NCBI GenBank assembly: GCA_903919985.1
Contig: CAIXKG010000004.1
Span: 1 to 64,000, forward strand
DNA from: an uncultured Opitutia bacterium
Lineage (GTDB): Bacteria; Verrucomicrobiota; Verrucomicrobiia; Opitutales; Opitutaceae
Direction: 5' to 3'
Length of the DNA stretch: 64,000 bases
Below the pieces are notes generated by a model. It saw only the letters and a list, made by a program, of their open reading frames with translations. It made no database searches and was not told where the DNA came from. The translations under genes and the position numbers were made by a program. This document shows positions 19,208-27,671 of the stretch, piece after piece (position 1 is the first letter of the stretch; every line of letters begins with the position of its first letter).

Positions 19208-19924
19208 ATGGCGCCTGCCAAAACCAAACCAGAGAACCTGATCGTCAATATTGTGTGCAATATTGTGGTGCCGACATTGGTGCTGCAAAAATTGAGCGGA
19301 GATAACCGGCTCGGGCCGCTCTTGGCGCTGGTGGTGGCGCTGATATTCCCCTTGGGCTACGGCGCATACGATTTTTTGCGGCGGCGCCGGACCAATTTTA
19401 TTTCGGTGGTCGGTCTCCTGAGCGTGTTGCTGACCGGCGGACTCGGTTTGATGAAACTCGATGGCTTTTGGTTCGCGGTCAAAGACGGCGCCCTGCCCGC
19501 CCTCATCGGCATCGCCGTCCTGGCATCGATGAAAGCCAAGGAGCCGGTGGTTCACGAGTTGATCTACAACCCGCAGGTCATCGACGTGGATCGCGTCGAC
19601 GCCGCGCTCCGCGCCCGGGGTGCCCAGGCGGCCTTTGCCGAACTCATGCAAAAATCGAGCTATCTGATCGCAGCCGCGATGCTCATCAGCGGCGCGCTTA
19701 ATTTCAGTTTCGCCCGGTTGATCATCCGGAGCGCTCCCGGCACTGAGGCGTTCAACCAGGAACTGGCCAAGATGCACTGGGTCAGTCTGCTGGGGCTGTC
19801 GCTGCCCTCGATGGCGATGATGATGTATGCGCTCTGGAAATTGCTGAAGGGACTCGAAGGCCTGAGTGGTTTGACGATGGATGAGATTCTCCGTCAGCCC
19901 CCCGAGAAGAAACCCGCCGCCTAA
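19208..19924 (+). CDS. VC0807-type multi-pass membrane protein
   Basis: This 238-residue inner-membrane protein resembles the uncharacterised VC0807 family, related in topology to intracellular-septation protein A. It has an N-terminal helix (LIVNIVCNIVVPTLVLQKL), a second helix with GPLLALVVALIFPLGYGAYDF followed by RRRRTNFISVVGLLSVLLTGG, a further pair around residues 155-180, and a last helix (WVSLLGLSLPSMAMMMYALW). The function is unknown. The start ATG at 19208 follows an AT-rich spacer. Copy C of the 120-bp repeat begins right at its stop codon. Confidence 0.8.
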   Translation: MAPAKTKPENLIVNIVCNIVVPTLVLQKLSGDNRLGPLLALVVALIFPLGYGAYDFLRRRRTNFISVVGLLSVLLTGGLGLMKLDGFWFAVKDGALPALIGIAVLASMKAKEPVVHELIYNPQVIDVDRVDAALRARGAQAAFAELMQKSSYLIAAAMLISGALNFSFARLIIRSAPGTEAFNQELAKMHWVSLLGLSLPSMAMMMYALWKLLKGLEGLSGLTMDEILRQPPEKKPAA

Positions 19925-20046
19925 GCAGTTTCACCCAAAGTGTCACCGCCAACGCCGTAGCAGCAGGCGTCCCTGCCGGCCGAAAAGAGGGCGCCGAACC
20001 CGGCAGGCCGAGACGCCTGCCGCGACCCAAAACGGCCAAGGAAAAA
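19925..20046 (+). repeat. Copy C of the ~120-bp structured 3'-UTR repeat
   Basis: Directly after the TAA of the VC0807-type gene the plus strand reads GCAGTTTCACCCAAAGTG, then arms GCAGCAGGCGTC and GACGCCTGCCGC. They enclose a perfect 8-bp inner hairpin CCTGCCGG/CCGGCAGG with a loop of about 20 bases. It ends ACCCAAAACGGCCAAGGAAA. Copies A and B have the same layout. It also lies downstream of the convergent gltA gene. Confidence 0.8.
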
Positions 20047-20099
20047 CTCAAACCGCCCCAGCTAAATCGAGCCGCGACGCGACCTCAGTCGCTCCGCCC

Positions 20100-21398
20100 T
20101 CAAGCCCGCTGTCCGATCGGCAAGTATTCCCGTTTCACCGGACCAGCATAGATCTGGCGCGGCCGATAAATACGACCTTTCGGATTCGCGGCGACTTCGC
20201 GCCAGTTTGCGATCCAGCCCGGGGAGCGGCCAATGGCGAAATTAACCGTGAACATGTTCACCGGAATTCCGAGTGCGCGCATAATGATGCCGCTGTAGAA
20301 ATCGACGTTCGGGTAAAGTTTGCGGGCGAGAAAATACTCATCCTTCAATGCCGCCTGCTCGAGGTTTTTGGCGATCGCGAGCAGCGGGTCGTTGATCCCG
20401 AGTTTAGCGAGGACATCATCACAGGCCTTGCCGATGATCTTCGCGCGGGGATCGAAGTTCTTGTAGACCGCGTGGCCGAAGCCCATCAAGCGGTTCGATT
20501 TGCTGCCCGATTTCGCCGCCGCGATGAAGCGCGTGCCATCGTCGCCTTCGGCATGGATGGACTCGAGCATTTGCATGACGGCCGTGTTCGCCCCGCCATG
20601 CAGCGGGCCGGAGAGCGCACAGATGCCGGCCGAGAGCGAAGTAAACAAATTGGCCGCACTGGAGCCGACCATGCGCACCGTCGACGTCGAGCAATTCTGC
20701 TCGTGATCGGCGTGGAGCAGAAGGAGGAGATTGAGCGCCTTCGCGATCTCCGGCTCCGCCACGTAATCTTTGTACGGCTCCGAAAACATCATGTGCAGGA
20801 AGTTTTCGCAGAACGGCAGCTCCTGCTTCGGAAAAATATAAGGCAGGCCTTTTTGGTAGCGATAGATCATCGCCCCGATGGTGCGGATTTTCGAGATCGC
20901 CATCGCCGCGGCCAGGTCAAAATTGTTCAAGTCTTTCTCAAAACTGTTCGTCGCGAGATGCGGGTAGTGGGCGGCGAGTGAGGCGACGATCGAGGATAAC
21001 ATCGCCATCGGCGGCGCGTCTTTGGGAAAGCCCTCAAAAATCCGCTGCATCTGCGTTTCGACCGCGGCATTCTGCCGCAGCCGCAGCCCGAATTCCTTGC
21101 GTTGAGCCGCATTCGGCAGTTCGCCGTAAATGACCAAGTACGCCGTCTCGACGTAATCGCTCTGCGCCGCCAGCTGCTCGATCGGATAACCGCGATGACG
21201 CAGGATGCCGCTTTCGCCGTCGAGATAAGTGATCTGACTTTCGCACGAGCCGGTGTTGCCGTAGCCTTGGTCGTAAGCGATGTAGCCCGAGGCCGTGCGC
21301 AGCGCGCGGGTATCGACCGCCCTCTCACCCTCGGTGCCGACGATCACGGGTAGGGGGTATTCTTTATCGTCGATTTTCAGCGAGGCATTGGTGGCCAT
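20100..21398 (-). CDS. gltA: Citrate synthase (type II, hexameric-like)
   Basis: Citrate synthase condenses acetyl-CoA and oxaloacetate at the entry of the TCA cycle. The 432-residue protein has the N-terminal extension [21 protein letters not shown] and all catalytic regions: [19 protein letters not shown], the first active His in [15 protein letters not shown], the second in [14 protein letters not shown], and the active Asp in [10 protein letters not shown]. Length matches the type II enzymes of Gram-negatives, often NADH-regulated. It stands alone on the minus strand; sucC and sucD follow some 6 kb away on the other strand. Confidence 0.97.
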   Translation of the reverse strand: MATNASLKIDDKEYPLPVIVGTEGERAVDTRALRTASGYIAYDQGYGNTGSCESQITYLDGESGILRHRGYPIEQLAAQSDYVETAYLVIYGELPNAAQRKEFGLRLRQNAAVETQMQRIFEGFPKDAPPMAMLSSIVASLAAHYPHLATNSFEKDLNNFDLAAAMAISKIRTIGAMIYRYQKGLPYIFPKQELPFCENFLHMMFSEPYKDYVAEPEIAKALNLLLLLHADHEQNCSTSTVRMVGSSAANLFTSLSAGICALSGPLHGGANTAVMQMLESIHAEGDDGTRFIAAAKSGSKSNRLMGFGHAVYKNFDPRAKIIGKACDDVLAKLGINDPLLAIAKNLEQAALKDEYFLARKLYPNVDFYSGIIMRALGIPVNMFTVNFAIGRSPGWIANWREVAANPKGRIYRPRQIYAGPVKREYLPIGQRA

Positions 21399-21837
21399 TT
21401 CCGCCGAGGGAAACTAAAACCAGACGGCTTGCAAAACAAAGATCGTCCACGCCCGTACGGCCGCCCGGAAATAAGGTCAGGCCTCGGCTGCTATAAAAAA
21501 ACCGCGAGGCGGTTTCAGACCGCAATCCTTCGGCTCAGCTTGCGCGTGGAAGTAAAACAAAAGGAGAACCGCTGATCGGATTTTCCCAACGGGAAAAATC
21601 TTTGACCGGCGGCTTCCGCTGATCGGCCGGCGTATCGAGCCCGTGGCGTCCGCCCGTCGCAGTCGATTTTACCCAGGCTAAAATCGACCAAGATCACCCG
21701 CCGCGCTCATTAGATCCGAAGGCGATGAGCCGCAGAGATTTTGTCGGCTCGCCCATTGGCGAATCCCATTAGCGTTTCAATTTCCCCAGGTGTATTTCGG
21801 AATCAAACCCTGGCTGCTACCGCGCCCCGAGATAAAT
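21399..21837 (-). other. 439-bp gltA-hisH gap with several strong hairpins; candidate structured RNA
   Basis: No gene is evident; the only frame (60 codons, minus) has no family signs. The gap holds a perfect 10-bp inverted repeat GTCGATTTTA/TAAAATCGAC at 21662-21688 and a perfect 8-bp one ATTTTCCC/GGGAAAAT at 21580-21598. It also holds an 11-bp direct repeat CCGCTGATCGG at 21569-21579 and 21616-21626, and a minus-strand terminator at 21493-21516. Hairpins followed by a terminator on the minus strand could be a small RNA or a long hisH 3'-UTR. Confidence 0.4.
21493..21516 (-). terminator. Rho-independent terminator (minus strand)
   Basis: On the minus strand AAACCGC-CTC-GCGGTTT forms a 7-bp stem with a 3-base loop, running into a T tract. 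It ends minus-strand transcription more than 300 bp downstream of hisH, so it belongs either to a long hisH transcript or to a separate small RNA in the gap. Confidence 0.65.
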
Positions 21838-22476
21838 TCACGCTCCGGCCGCGACCGCCGCAAAATTCCCATAGATCTGCAGGCCCTTTGCCTGGCTTTT
21901 TTCCGGGTGAAACTGCGTGGCGAACATCCGGCCCCGTCCGACGGCCGCGCAAAAAACTCCGCCGTAGTCGCACTCTCCGAGCACCAGCGCCGGATCCGTC
22001 GGAACGCAGTGAAAACTATGTACGAAATAAAATGCCTCACGATCCACCGCGAGCCCGGCCGCCAGCGGCGAACGCGGCTGCACAAAGCGCACCGTGTTCC
22101 AGCCCATATGCGGAATCTTGAATTCGGGCGGACGGCGAAATCGCTGCACCTTGCCGGGCAAAATTCCGAGGCCCGTGACGTCGCCCTCCTCGGAATGCTC
22201 GAACAGCGCCTGCATGCCGAGGCAAACCCCGAGGAACGGCCGGTCCGCCGCGATCCACTCGCGCACCGTCGCATCGAGTCGCGTCGCGCGCAGCGCCGCG
22301 ACGCAATCGCGCAGCGCGCCGACGCCGGGCAGCACCAGTCCGGTCGCCCCACTCGCCGCCACGTCCGCCGGTGTATGCACCACGCGCGGCGCAGCACCGA
22401 CGGCCTCAAGGGCCTTCGTGACGCTGCGCAGATTGCAGATTCCGTTGTCGATAACGGCGATGACGGGAGCAGACAT
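21838..22476 (-). CDS. hisH: Imidazole glycerol phosphate synthase glutaminase subunit HisH
   Basis: HisH releases ammonia from glutamine for HisF in histidine biosynthesis. The 212-residue class I amidotransferase shows VIAVIDNGICNLRSVTKALE, LVLPGVGALRDC, the nucleophile Cys in FLGVCLGMQALFEHSEEG, GWNTVRF and the His/Glu pair in ATQFHPEKSQAKG. Length is typical. Its usual partners (hisF, hisA) are not adjacent. The start ATG at 22476 lies divergent from a degraded hisC-like aminotransferase. Confidence 0.95.
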   Translation of the reverse strand: MSAPVIAVIDNGICNLRSVTKALEAVGAAPRVVHTPADVAASGATGLVLPGVGALRDCVAALRATRLDATVREWIAADRPFLGVCLGMQALFEHSEEGDVTGLGILPGKVQRFRRPPEFKIPHMGWNTVRFVQPRSPLAAGLAVDREAFYFVHSFHCVPTDPALVLGECDYGGVFCAAVGRGRMFATQFHPEKSQAKGLQIYGNFAAVAAGA

Positions 22477-22579
22477 GGCGCGCCAACGTAGCGCTCCCCG
22501 CGCCCGGCGCTAGTCCGAAAATTTTGGCCGAAGGCACCTCATATGCTCAGCCAAAATCAGGTCGAGTTAACCGCGCATC

Positions 22580-22990
22580 GTGCCGCCCACGCCCACCCGA
22601 ACTATTTTCCCCGCCGCCTTCCCGCGGGCCGCGTCCGCAATCGGCCGGGGCGCTACCCCCGCGCTCGCCCCCAGGCCCTCGCCGTACACCGGCCAGCCCG
22701 CGCTCAACGACGGCGCCACGCTTATCAGCCGCAACGAAAACCCGTTCAACGTTTCGCCCGAGGCAGCGGAGCGGGCGAAGGCCACCATCGAGGCCACGAA
22801 TTATTACAGCCCCAACGATGTCGCCAAACCCGCAGCGGTGCTCGTGGAGAAAAAGGGCGTGCCCAGGATTTATATTTTGCCCACGCCCGGCTGCGGTCCG
22901 GTTTTAACGCTGACCGCCTGGGCCGACCCGAAACCCGGCGTGAGCGTTGTCACCGTCGCCCTGCGATTCTTCACGGGAGCTCTACCCTGA
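22580..22990 (+). pseudogene. Truncated hisC-like (class I/II) aminotransferase remnant
   Basis: The frame from GTG 22580 codes for a segment typical of the N-terminus of histidinol-phosphate-aminotransferase-like proteins: LISRNENPFNVSPEAAERAK, TIEATNYYSPNDVAKPAAVL and LPTPGCGPVLTLTAWADPKPG. It then loses similarity and stops after about 135 codons, before the PLP-lysine region. The next 170 bp (to about 23150) hold no recognisable continuation in any frame. An intact member is about 350 residues or longer, so this is a 3'-truncated relic. It may have been a secreted homologue rather than a true histidine gene. Confidence 0.65.
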
Positions 22991-23148
22991 TCATTGGGGC
23001 CACTGGTCGCCGCTGTCGGTCGGGCTGGCGCTCAAATTTGTCGGCGGCGCGACGCCCGCGTTGCAGGCCGCTGCGACTCGGTCCCCAAAACGAGCGACGC
23101 CGGACGGGCACGTTAAGGATCACGCGCCCTGCCTGGTGAAAATGCCCG

Positions 23149-24039
23149 TTAGCCTTGCTGCTTCTTGAAAAATTCCAGCGTGCGTTTCCACGAAAGTTCA
23201 GCCGCCGTTTTGTCGAAACGTGGGGTCGTGTCGTTGTGAAAGCCGTGGTTCACCTCAGGATAAATATGCGCCTGGTGCGACACGGAGGCCGCCTTCAAAG
23301 CGGCTTCGTAAGCCGGCCAGCCGGCATTCACGCGCGTGTCCAATCCCGCGTAGTGCAGCAAGAGCGCCCCCTTGATTTTCGCTGCGTTCTCCGGCGACGG
23401 TTGGCCGCCATAATAGGGCGCGGACGCCTTGACGATTTCGGGCAGGCGCCACGCGAGCGTGTTAGCCATCCCGCCGCCGAAGCAGAATCCCGTGACGGCC
23501 ATGAAGCCGTTGCAGTCGGCGTGCGTGTGCAGGAATTGGGTGGCAGCGACGAAATCCTCGGTGATCTTTTTCCCGTCGAGCTTCCGTTGCATCGCAACGC
23601 CTTCCTCGTCGGTGCCGGGATAGCCGCCGAGCGGATAGAGGGCGTCGGGCGCGAATGCCACGTAGCCTTCGAGCGCGAGTCGGCGCGCGACGTCCTCGAT
23701 GTAGGGATTCAGCCCACGGTTTTCGTGCACGACAATGACCCCGGGAAGCTTCCCTTTGGCCGCGCTGGGTTTGGCAAAAAGACCGCGCATTTCACCACTG
23801 CCGTCGGGCGAAGCGTATTTCACGTACTCGGACTTAACCCGGGCGTCTTCCTTCGGCACTTGAACAGCCAAGGCATAATTGGGGCTCATCATCTCGAGCA
23901 ACGCCACCGCCGTCAGTCCGCCGACGGCGAACTTCGCCGCCCGTTCGAGAAATGTCCGACGGTCAATGTGCCCGTGGGCATAAAAATCGTAGAGATAAAG
24001 CAGCTCCTGATCGAATTCCTGGGCGGTCTTGCGTTCCAT
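23149..24039 (-). CDS. Dienelactone hydrolase family protein with Tat-like leader
   Basis: This is an alpha/beta hydrolase of 296 residues related to carboxymethylenebutenolidase. After a 25-residue N-terminal helix comes a twin-arginine-type signal (RRTFLERAAKFAVGG with a hydrophobic run to PNYALA), suggesting export of a folded enzyme. The catalytic set is visible: nucleophile Cys in TGFCFGGGMANT, His in EVNHGFHNDTTPR, and an Asp near AGLDTRVNAGWPAY. VIVVHENRGLNPYIEDVARR is the family oxyanion region. The natural substrate is unknown; many such paralogues are not in aromatic degradation. It is alone on the minus strand. Confidence 0.88.
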   Translation of the reverse strand: MERKTAQEFDQELLYLYDFYAHGHIDRRTFLERAAKFAVGGLTAVALLEMMSPNYALAVQVPKEDARVKSEYVKYASPDGSGEMRGLFAKPSAAKGKLPGVIVVHENRGLNPYIEDVARRLALEGYVAFAPDALYPLGGYPGTDEEGVAMQRKLDGKKITEDFVAATQFLHTHADCNGFMAVTGFCFGGGMANTLAWRLPEIVKASAPYYGGQPSPENAAKIKGALLLHYAGLDTRVNAGWPAYEAALKAASVSHQAHIYPEVNHGFHNDTTPRFDKTAAELSWKRTLEFFKKQQG

Positions 24040-24257
24040 GGTCGGTACAGCGATTGGGGTTGGAGAAGCAGTCGGGACGGCTAAGAAACAGCCGCCCGCG
24101 CGATCGCAGTCAAACGGGAATCGAAACGGTTAAGGACGTTAACGCCGGGACCCTTCTGAAGTTGGGAAAACGCGGGCTGGGTCCCCCTCACCCCGCATGA
24201 ACGCAACATCATCTGCGCCGTCGCGGTGGAGTGGATGCACCCGCCTCAATCCCTTTT

Positions 24258-25286
24258 CTACCCCGCGCTCGATGTCGCCCAGAGGTTGATGTCGCCGTCC
24301 TTCGCGTACCGGTCAATCGCCACGAGCTCATCGGTCGAGAAATTGAGATTCTGTAAAGCGCCCACGCAGTCGTCGACCTGCGCGACCTTACTCGCACCGA
24401 TCAATGCGGACGTCACCTGCGGACTCCGCAACACCCACGCGATCGCCATCTGCGCCAGCGTCTGGCCGCGGGCTTGCGCGAGATCGTTTAGGGCGCGGAT
24501 GTTCGCCAGATTTTCCGCCGAGAGCAGCGTCGGACTGAGCGAGCTATTCGCCTTCATGCGACTATCCGCCGGCTGGCCGGCGAGGTACTTGGTCGTCAAC
24601 ATCCCCTGTGCCAGCGGCGAGAATGCGATGCAGCCGATGCCCTGCGCTTCCAGCGTCGGCAAAAGTCCGTCGCTCTCGACCCAGCGATTCAGCATCGAGT
24701 AACTCGGCTGATGAATCAGGCAACGGTGGCCGAATTCCTTGAGCAACGCTTGAGCCTCCTGCGTGCGGCGGCTGTTGTAGGACGAGACGCCGACGTACAG
24801 CGCCTTCCCGGATTCCAGCGCTTTGGCCAATGCGCCCATGGTTTCATCGAGCGGTGTAGCCGGATCGAAACGGTGCGAATAAAAAATATCCACGTAATCG
24901 AGACCCATGCGTTGAAGGCTCTGGTCGAGGCTCGCGGTGAGATATTTCCGACTGCCCCACTCGCCGTACGGGCCCGGCCACATCCGGTAGCCGGCTTTGG
25001 TGGAGATGATGAGTTCGTCACGCAGTCCGGCGAAATCAGTGCGCAGAATTTCACCGAAGTTGCGCTCGGCCGATCCGGCGGGCGGTCCGTAATTGTTCGC
25101 GAGATCGAAATGCGTGATGCCCAGGTCGAAGGCCCGGCGGCACATCGCCCGCGTATTTTCGGTCGGCGTCGTTCCGCCGAAATTGTGCCACAAGCCGAGC
25201 GAAAGTGCGGGCAGCTTGAGCCCACTCTTTCCACACGTGCGATAGATCATCGATCCGTAACGATTCTCGGCGGGGCTATAACTCAT
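24258..25286 (-). CDS. Aldo/keto reductase, YghZ (L-glyceraldehyde 3-phosphate reductase) type
   Basis: This NADPH-dependent oxidoreductase has 342 residues in a TIM barrel. It begins SYSPAENRYGSMIYRTCGKSG, as in the YghZ/Kv-beta-like subfamily, and has DLANNYGPPAGSAERNFG (catalytic Asp and Tyr), ISTKAGYRMWPGPYGEWGSR (catalytic Lys) and IFYSHRFDPATP (catalytic His). Family knowledge gives methylglyoxal or L-glyceraldehyde 3-phosphate as substrates. ATG 25286 matches the family N-terminus; a second ATG three codons upstream is possible. Confidence 0.92.
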   Translation of the reverse strand: MSYSPAENRYGSMIYRTCGKSGLKLPALSLGLWHNFGGTTPTENTRAMCRRAFDLGITHFDLANNYGPPAGSAERNFGEILRTDFAGLRDELIISTKAGYRMWPGPYGEWGSRKYLTASLDQSLQRMGLDYVDIFYSHRFDPATPLDETMGALAKALESGKALYVGVSSYNSRRTQEAQALLKEFGHRCLIHQPSYSMLNRWVESDGLLPTLEAQGIGCIAFSPLAQGMLTTKYLAGQPADSRMKANSSLSPTLLSAENLANIRALNDLAQARGQTLAQMAIAWVLRSPQVTSALIGASKVAQVDDCVGALQNLNFSTDELVAIDRYAKDGDINLWATSSAG

Positions 25287-25783
25287 AGCCGTCACGTATC
25301 GCGCGACTCCGGTGGCCCAACAAGCCTGTTTCAGCCAGCCGGTCCGGACCCGCGCCGTCCATTCGATGTGACGACTCCATCCGCGCTGAAATAAATTCCC
25401 GCGAAAGGCCGAGCGAAACCTATTGCGTTACCCTCGGCCGACGTGACGCCACGCGGCGCTTTGCGGGCCACAAAATTTTTCCGGGGTTGCGGAGCGGCTA
25501 TAGTTCATCCGCCGCCGCGGCACGATTTTGCCGGCAAGGGCTGCGCGCCAACGGGCGGACCCCTCGCGCTCGGGGCGAAACGCACGGGCCGATCGAGGAG
25601 TCGCCGGGAATCGTGTCGCCGCAGCAAGAATACGAACGTCGCACCATGACGCGATGCGTCCATCCGGGAAACGTTTCCAGCGACGCGCGATCAAAGCTGC
25701 CCCGGGTCGCTTCAGCGACCCGGTCTATCAACCGCTCGAGTTTCAATTCCACGCTGCACCCACCACCAGGATCAGACTCGCAC
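25287..25783. other. About 500 bp without a convincing gene; strong hairpin near its right end
   Basis: Short open frames on both strands are repetitive and resemble no family. At 25702-25723 the sequence CCGGGTCGC-TTCA-GCGACCCGG forms a perfect 9-bp hairpin with a 4-base loop and no T tract, about 60 bp downstream of the DUF6282 gene stop on the minus strand. I see no other element here. Confidence 0.5.
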
Positions 25784-26701
25784 TCAAGGTTCGAGCCCCA
25801 GCAGGCGAGCCGGATTTCGCCGCACCATTAAATCCACTTCGCGGTCCGTCAGGCCTCCGGTCTTGAGCGCGGAGATAAACGTCCGCAGCCCGTCCGTGTG
25901 CAGTGGCGCGTTTGCCTGGCCCATGTCCGAAGACACGAGAAAGTGCTCCGCGCCGACCGCCTGCACCGCGCTTACGCAATCGCTGACGGGAACGCCCTGT
26001 CCAACTGGCGCAGGCAGATGCGTCAACCAGGTGAATTCCATCACAACGCCCAATGCGGCCAGCTGTTTCATTTGCTCGAGTGCGGCCCGTGTCGTATCGG
26101 ACAGCACATGCGTCGCCAGCAGCCGCTTGACCCCCGCGGCCCGCGCCGCCTTGAAAATAATCAGGGCTTCCTCCGCGGACGAGTGGCCCGACGCTAGGAT
26201 AAGATCGTTAGCCGCGATCACTTCGAAAATCTCCTTCAATGCCGGCACCGGTTGCCCATCTTTCACCACGGCGACGAACGGGCGGGCCGCTTTTGAAAAG
26301 CGCACTTGGTTTTCCGCGTCGAACGTCGGAAGCCAGACGATTTTTCCACGGTGTCCTTCGATCTGAATCATTCGCTGCACGGCTTCCGCGTTGAGCCCGC
26401 CGTTGGAAAAATTCAGCACCACGCCACCAAAAACATCGATGCCGCCGACCTCCTGCATGGCCAGTTGGGCGAGGGCTGCGGTACCGAGGAAATGATTTTT
26501 CAACACCACCCCGCGCATACCCGCCGCGCGCGCCTGCCGCACCACGGCAAAGCTGTTCAGCGAACGGCCCACGGTGTCCGGTCCCGAATGACTGTGAAAA
26601 TCCACGACGCCGGCCAGCACGTTGGCTTCCACAGGAGCATCCGCCGCGCGCAAAGAGACGCCGGCCAGCAACGAAATAAAGAGGGGGAAAAAGAATCGCA
26701 T
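25784..26701 (-). CDS. Secreted DUF6282 (amidohydrolase-like) protein
   Basis: The 305-residue protein begins with a clear signal peptide (RFFFPLFISLLAGVSLRAADA); ATG 26701 is chosen for this reason over a 53-codon upstream extension. The mature part has VVDFHSHSGPDTVGRSLNSF, an amidohydrolase-like metal motif HSHSGPD, then MRGVVLKNHFLGTAALAQ, LASGHSSAEEALIIFKAAR, LLATHVLSDTT and LVSSDMGQANAPLHTDGL. The ordered His/Asp residues fit a metal-dependent TIM-barrel hydrolase. DUF6282 has no established substrate. The protein is probably periplasmic. Confidence 0.82.
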   Translation of the reverse strand: MRFFFPLFISLLAGVSLRAADAPVEANVLAGVVDFHSHSGPDTVGRSLNSFAVVRQARAAGMRGVVLKNHFLGTAALAQLAMQEVGGIDVFGGVVLNFSNGGLNAEAVQRMIQIEGHRGKIVWLPTFDAENQVRFSKAARPFVAVVKDGQPVPALKEIFEVIAANDLILASGHSSAEEALIIFKAARAAGVKRLLATHVLSDTTRAALEQMKQLAALGVVMEFTWLTHLPAPVGQGVPVSDCVSAVQAVGAEHFLVSSDMGQANAPLHTDGLRTFISALKTGGLTDREVDLMVRRNPARLLGLEP

Positions 26702-26893
26702 CGCGGGGTTGCAGGAGCTTCGTGGCCGAGGGCCCACACGCAAGATCGGGCGATCGATCCCCGTCGGAATCCATCCACCACCGCATCGCGCCGCGCGGGC
26801 AATGCTTCGCAGAACGCTACAAGTAAACAATCTGCACCCGGTAATGTCGCCGGGCTTCAACGGCCATTAACCGCGTTTCCCCTCTGGCTCCTC

Positions 26894-27364
26894 CTATCCT
26901 TTCGCTTCCGGCTTCGGCGGACCGAAATTGCCGCTCTCCGCGGCGTACACAAAACCTTCGGTCACGCTCTTGAGTTCTTCCCAACGGGCCCGGATTTTTT
27001 TCGCTTCCTCCCTGGTGATGATATTGTCCGCCGAGGACATCGCGATCGTCGCCAACATGTCGGCGAACTCCTGCACAATCCCGTTTGTCATGGGAATGAG
27101 CGGCTGATGGGGCGCCAGATTCTGCGGATTACGGATGAAAAATCCTCCCGCTTGCTCCGCCACCCATTGGGCGATGCTCGCGTCGTGCGTGCTGCGAATG
27201 AGCTGCCCCACGCGGTCGAGCGGATTGTTCGCCCCGCTGCCAATATCATCCTCCGGCGATTCCGCCCATTTGTAGATCAAGGAGAGCGACAGTTGGAGGT
27301 CGGCGCTGATCTGCTTCGCGCTCGTCTTCTTGAGCACCTCCCGGATCACTTCGTGCGATTGCAT
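26894..27364 (-). CDS. HTH protein resembling phage CII-type regulators
   Basis: The 156-residue protein starts MQSHEVIREVLKKTSAKQIS and continues with a helix-turn-helix (ADLQLSLSLIYKWAES), then NPLDRVGQLIRSTHDASIAQWVAEQAGGFFIRNP, a pattern I associate with proteins near the phage CII/CP76 family. Similar stand-alone proteins occur in Verrucomicrobiota without prophages. ATG 27364 is the first ATG next to the conserved region. There are no other phage genes nearby, so I regard it as a chromosomal regulator of unknown target. It is divergent from sucC. Confidence 0.7.
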   Translation of the reverse strand: MQSHEVIREVLKKTSAKQISADLQLSLSLIYKWAESPEDDIGSGANNPLDRVGQLIRSTHDASIAQWVAEQAGGFFIRNPQNLAPHQPLIPMTNGIVQEFADMLATIAMSSADNIITREEAKKIRARWEELKSVTEGFVYAAESGNFGPPKPEAKG

Positions 27365-27584
27365 GACGCCGGCGAGCCTGCCGGGGCGATGAGGCCGCGC
27401 AACATTGTAAGTGATCCCGGGCCGCAAAACCGTTTTCGATCCTGCCTCTCCCTTGGCGACCACGCGCGCCATGCGATCATTTCGGCCATGGGTTTGAACT
27501 CGGGTCGGTGGTGAAAGCCGGGGCTATTCTTGACCGACCGACAAGACTGCCGGCCATTAGACCGACCGCCCCATTGCAGTACCA

Positions 27585-27617
27585 GAGCCTGAACTTACGC
27601 TCAGGCCCTCTTTTTTT
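27585..27617 (+). terminator. Terminator-like hairpin in the sucC upstream region
   Basis: AGCCTGA and CTCAGGC arms with a short loop are followed by a 7-T run, pointing in the plus direction 55 bp before the sucC ATG. No plus-strand gene lies upstream; the gap 27365-27671 is otherwise without a gene. It may end a short leader or small RNA, act as an attenuator for sucCD, or simply insulate sucC. No riboswitch consensus was recognised in the 250 bp upstream. Confidence 0.55.
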
Positions 27618-27671
27618 CGTGCGTTGTCCAGCTGGCCTCTGGCTAACTGCGGGTTCCGTTTTCACTTTCCC

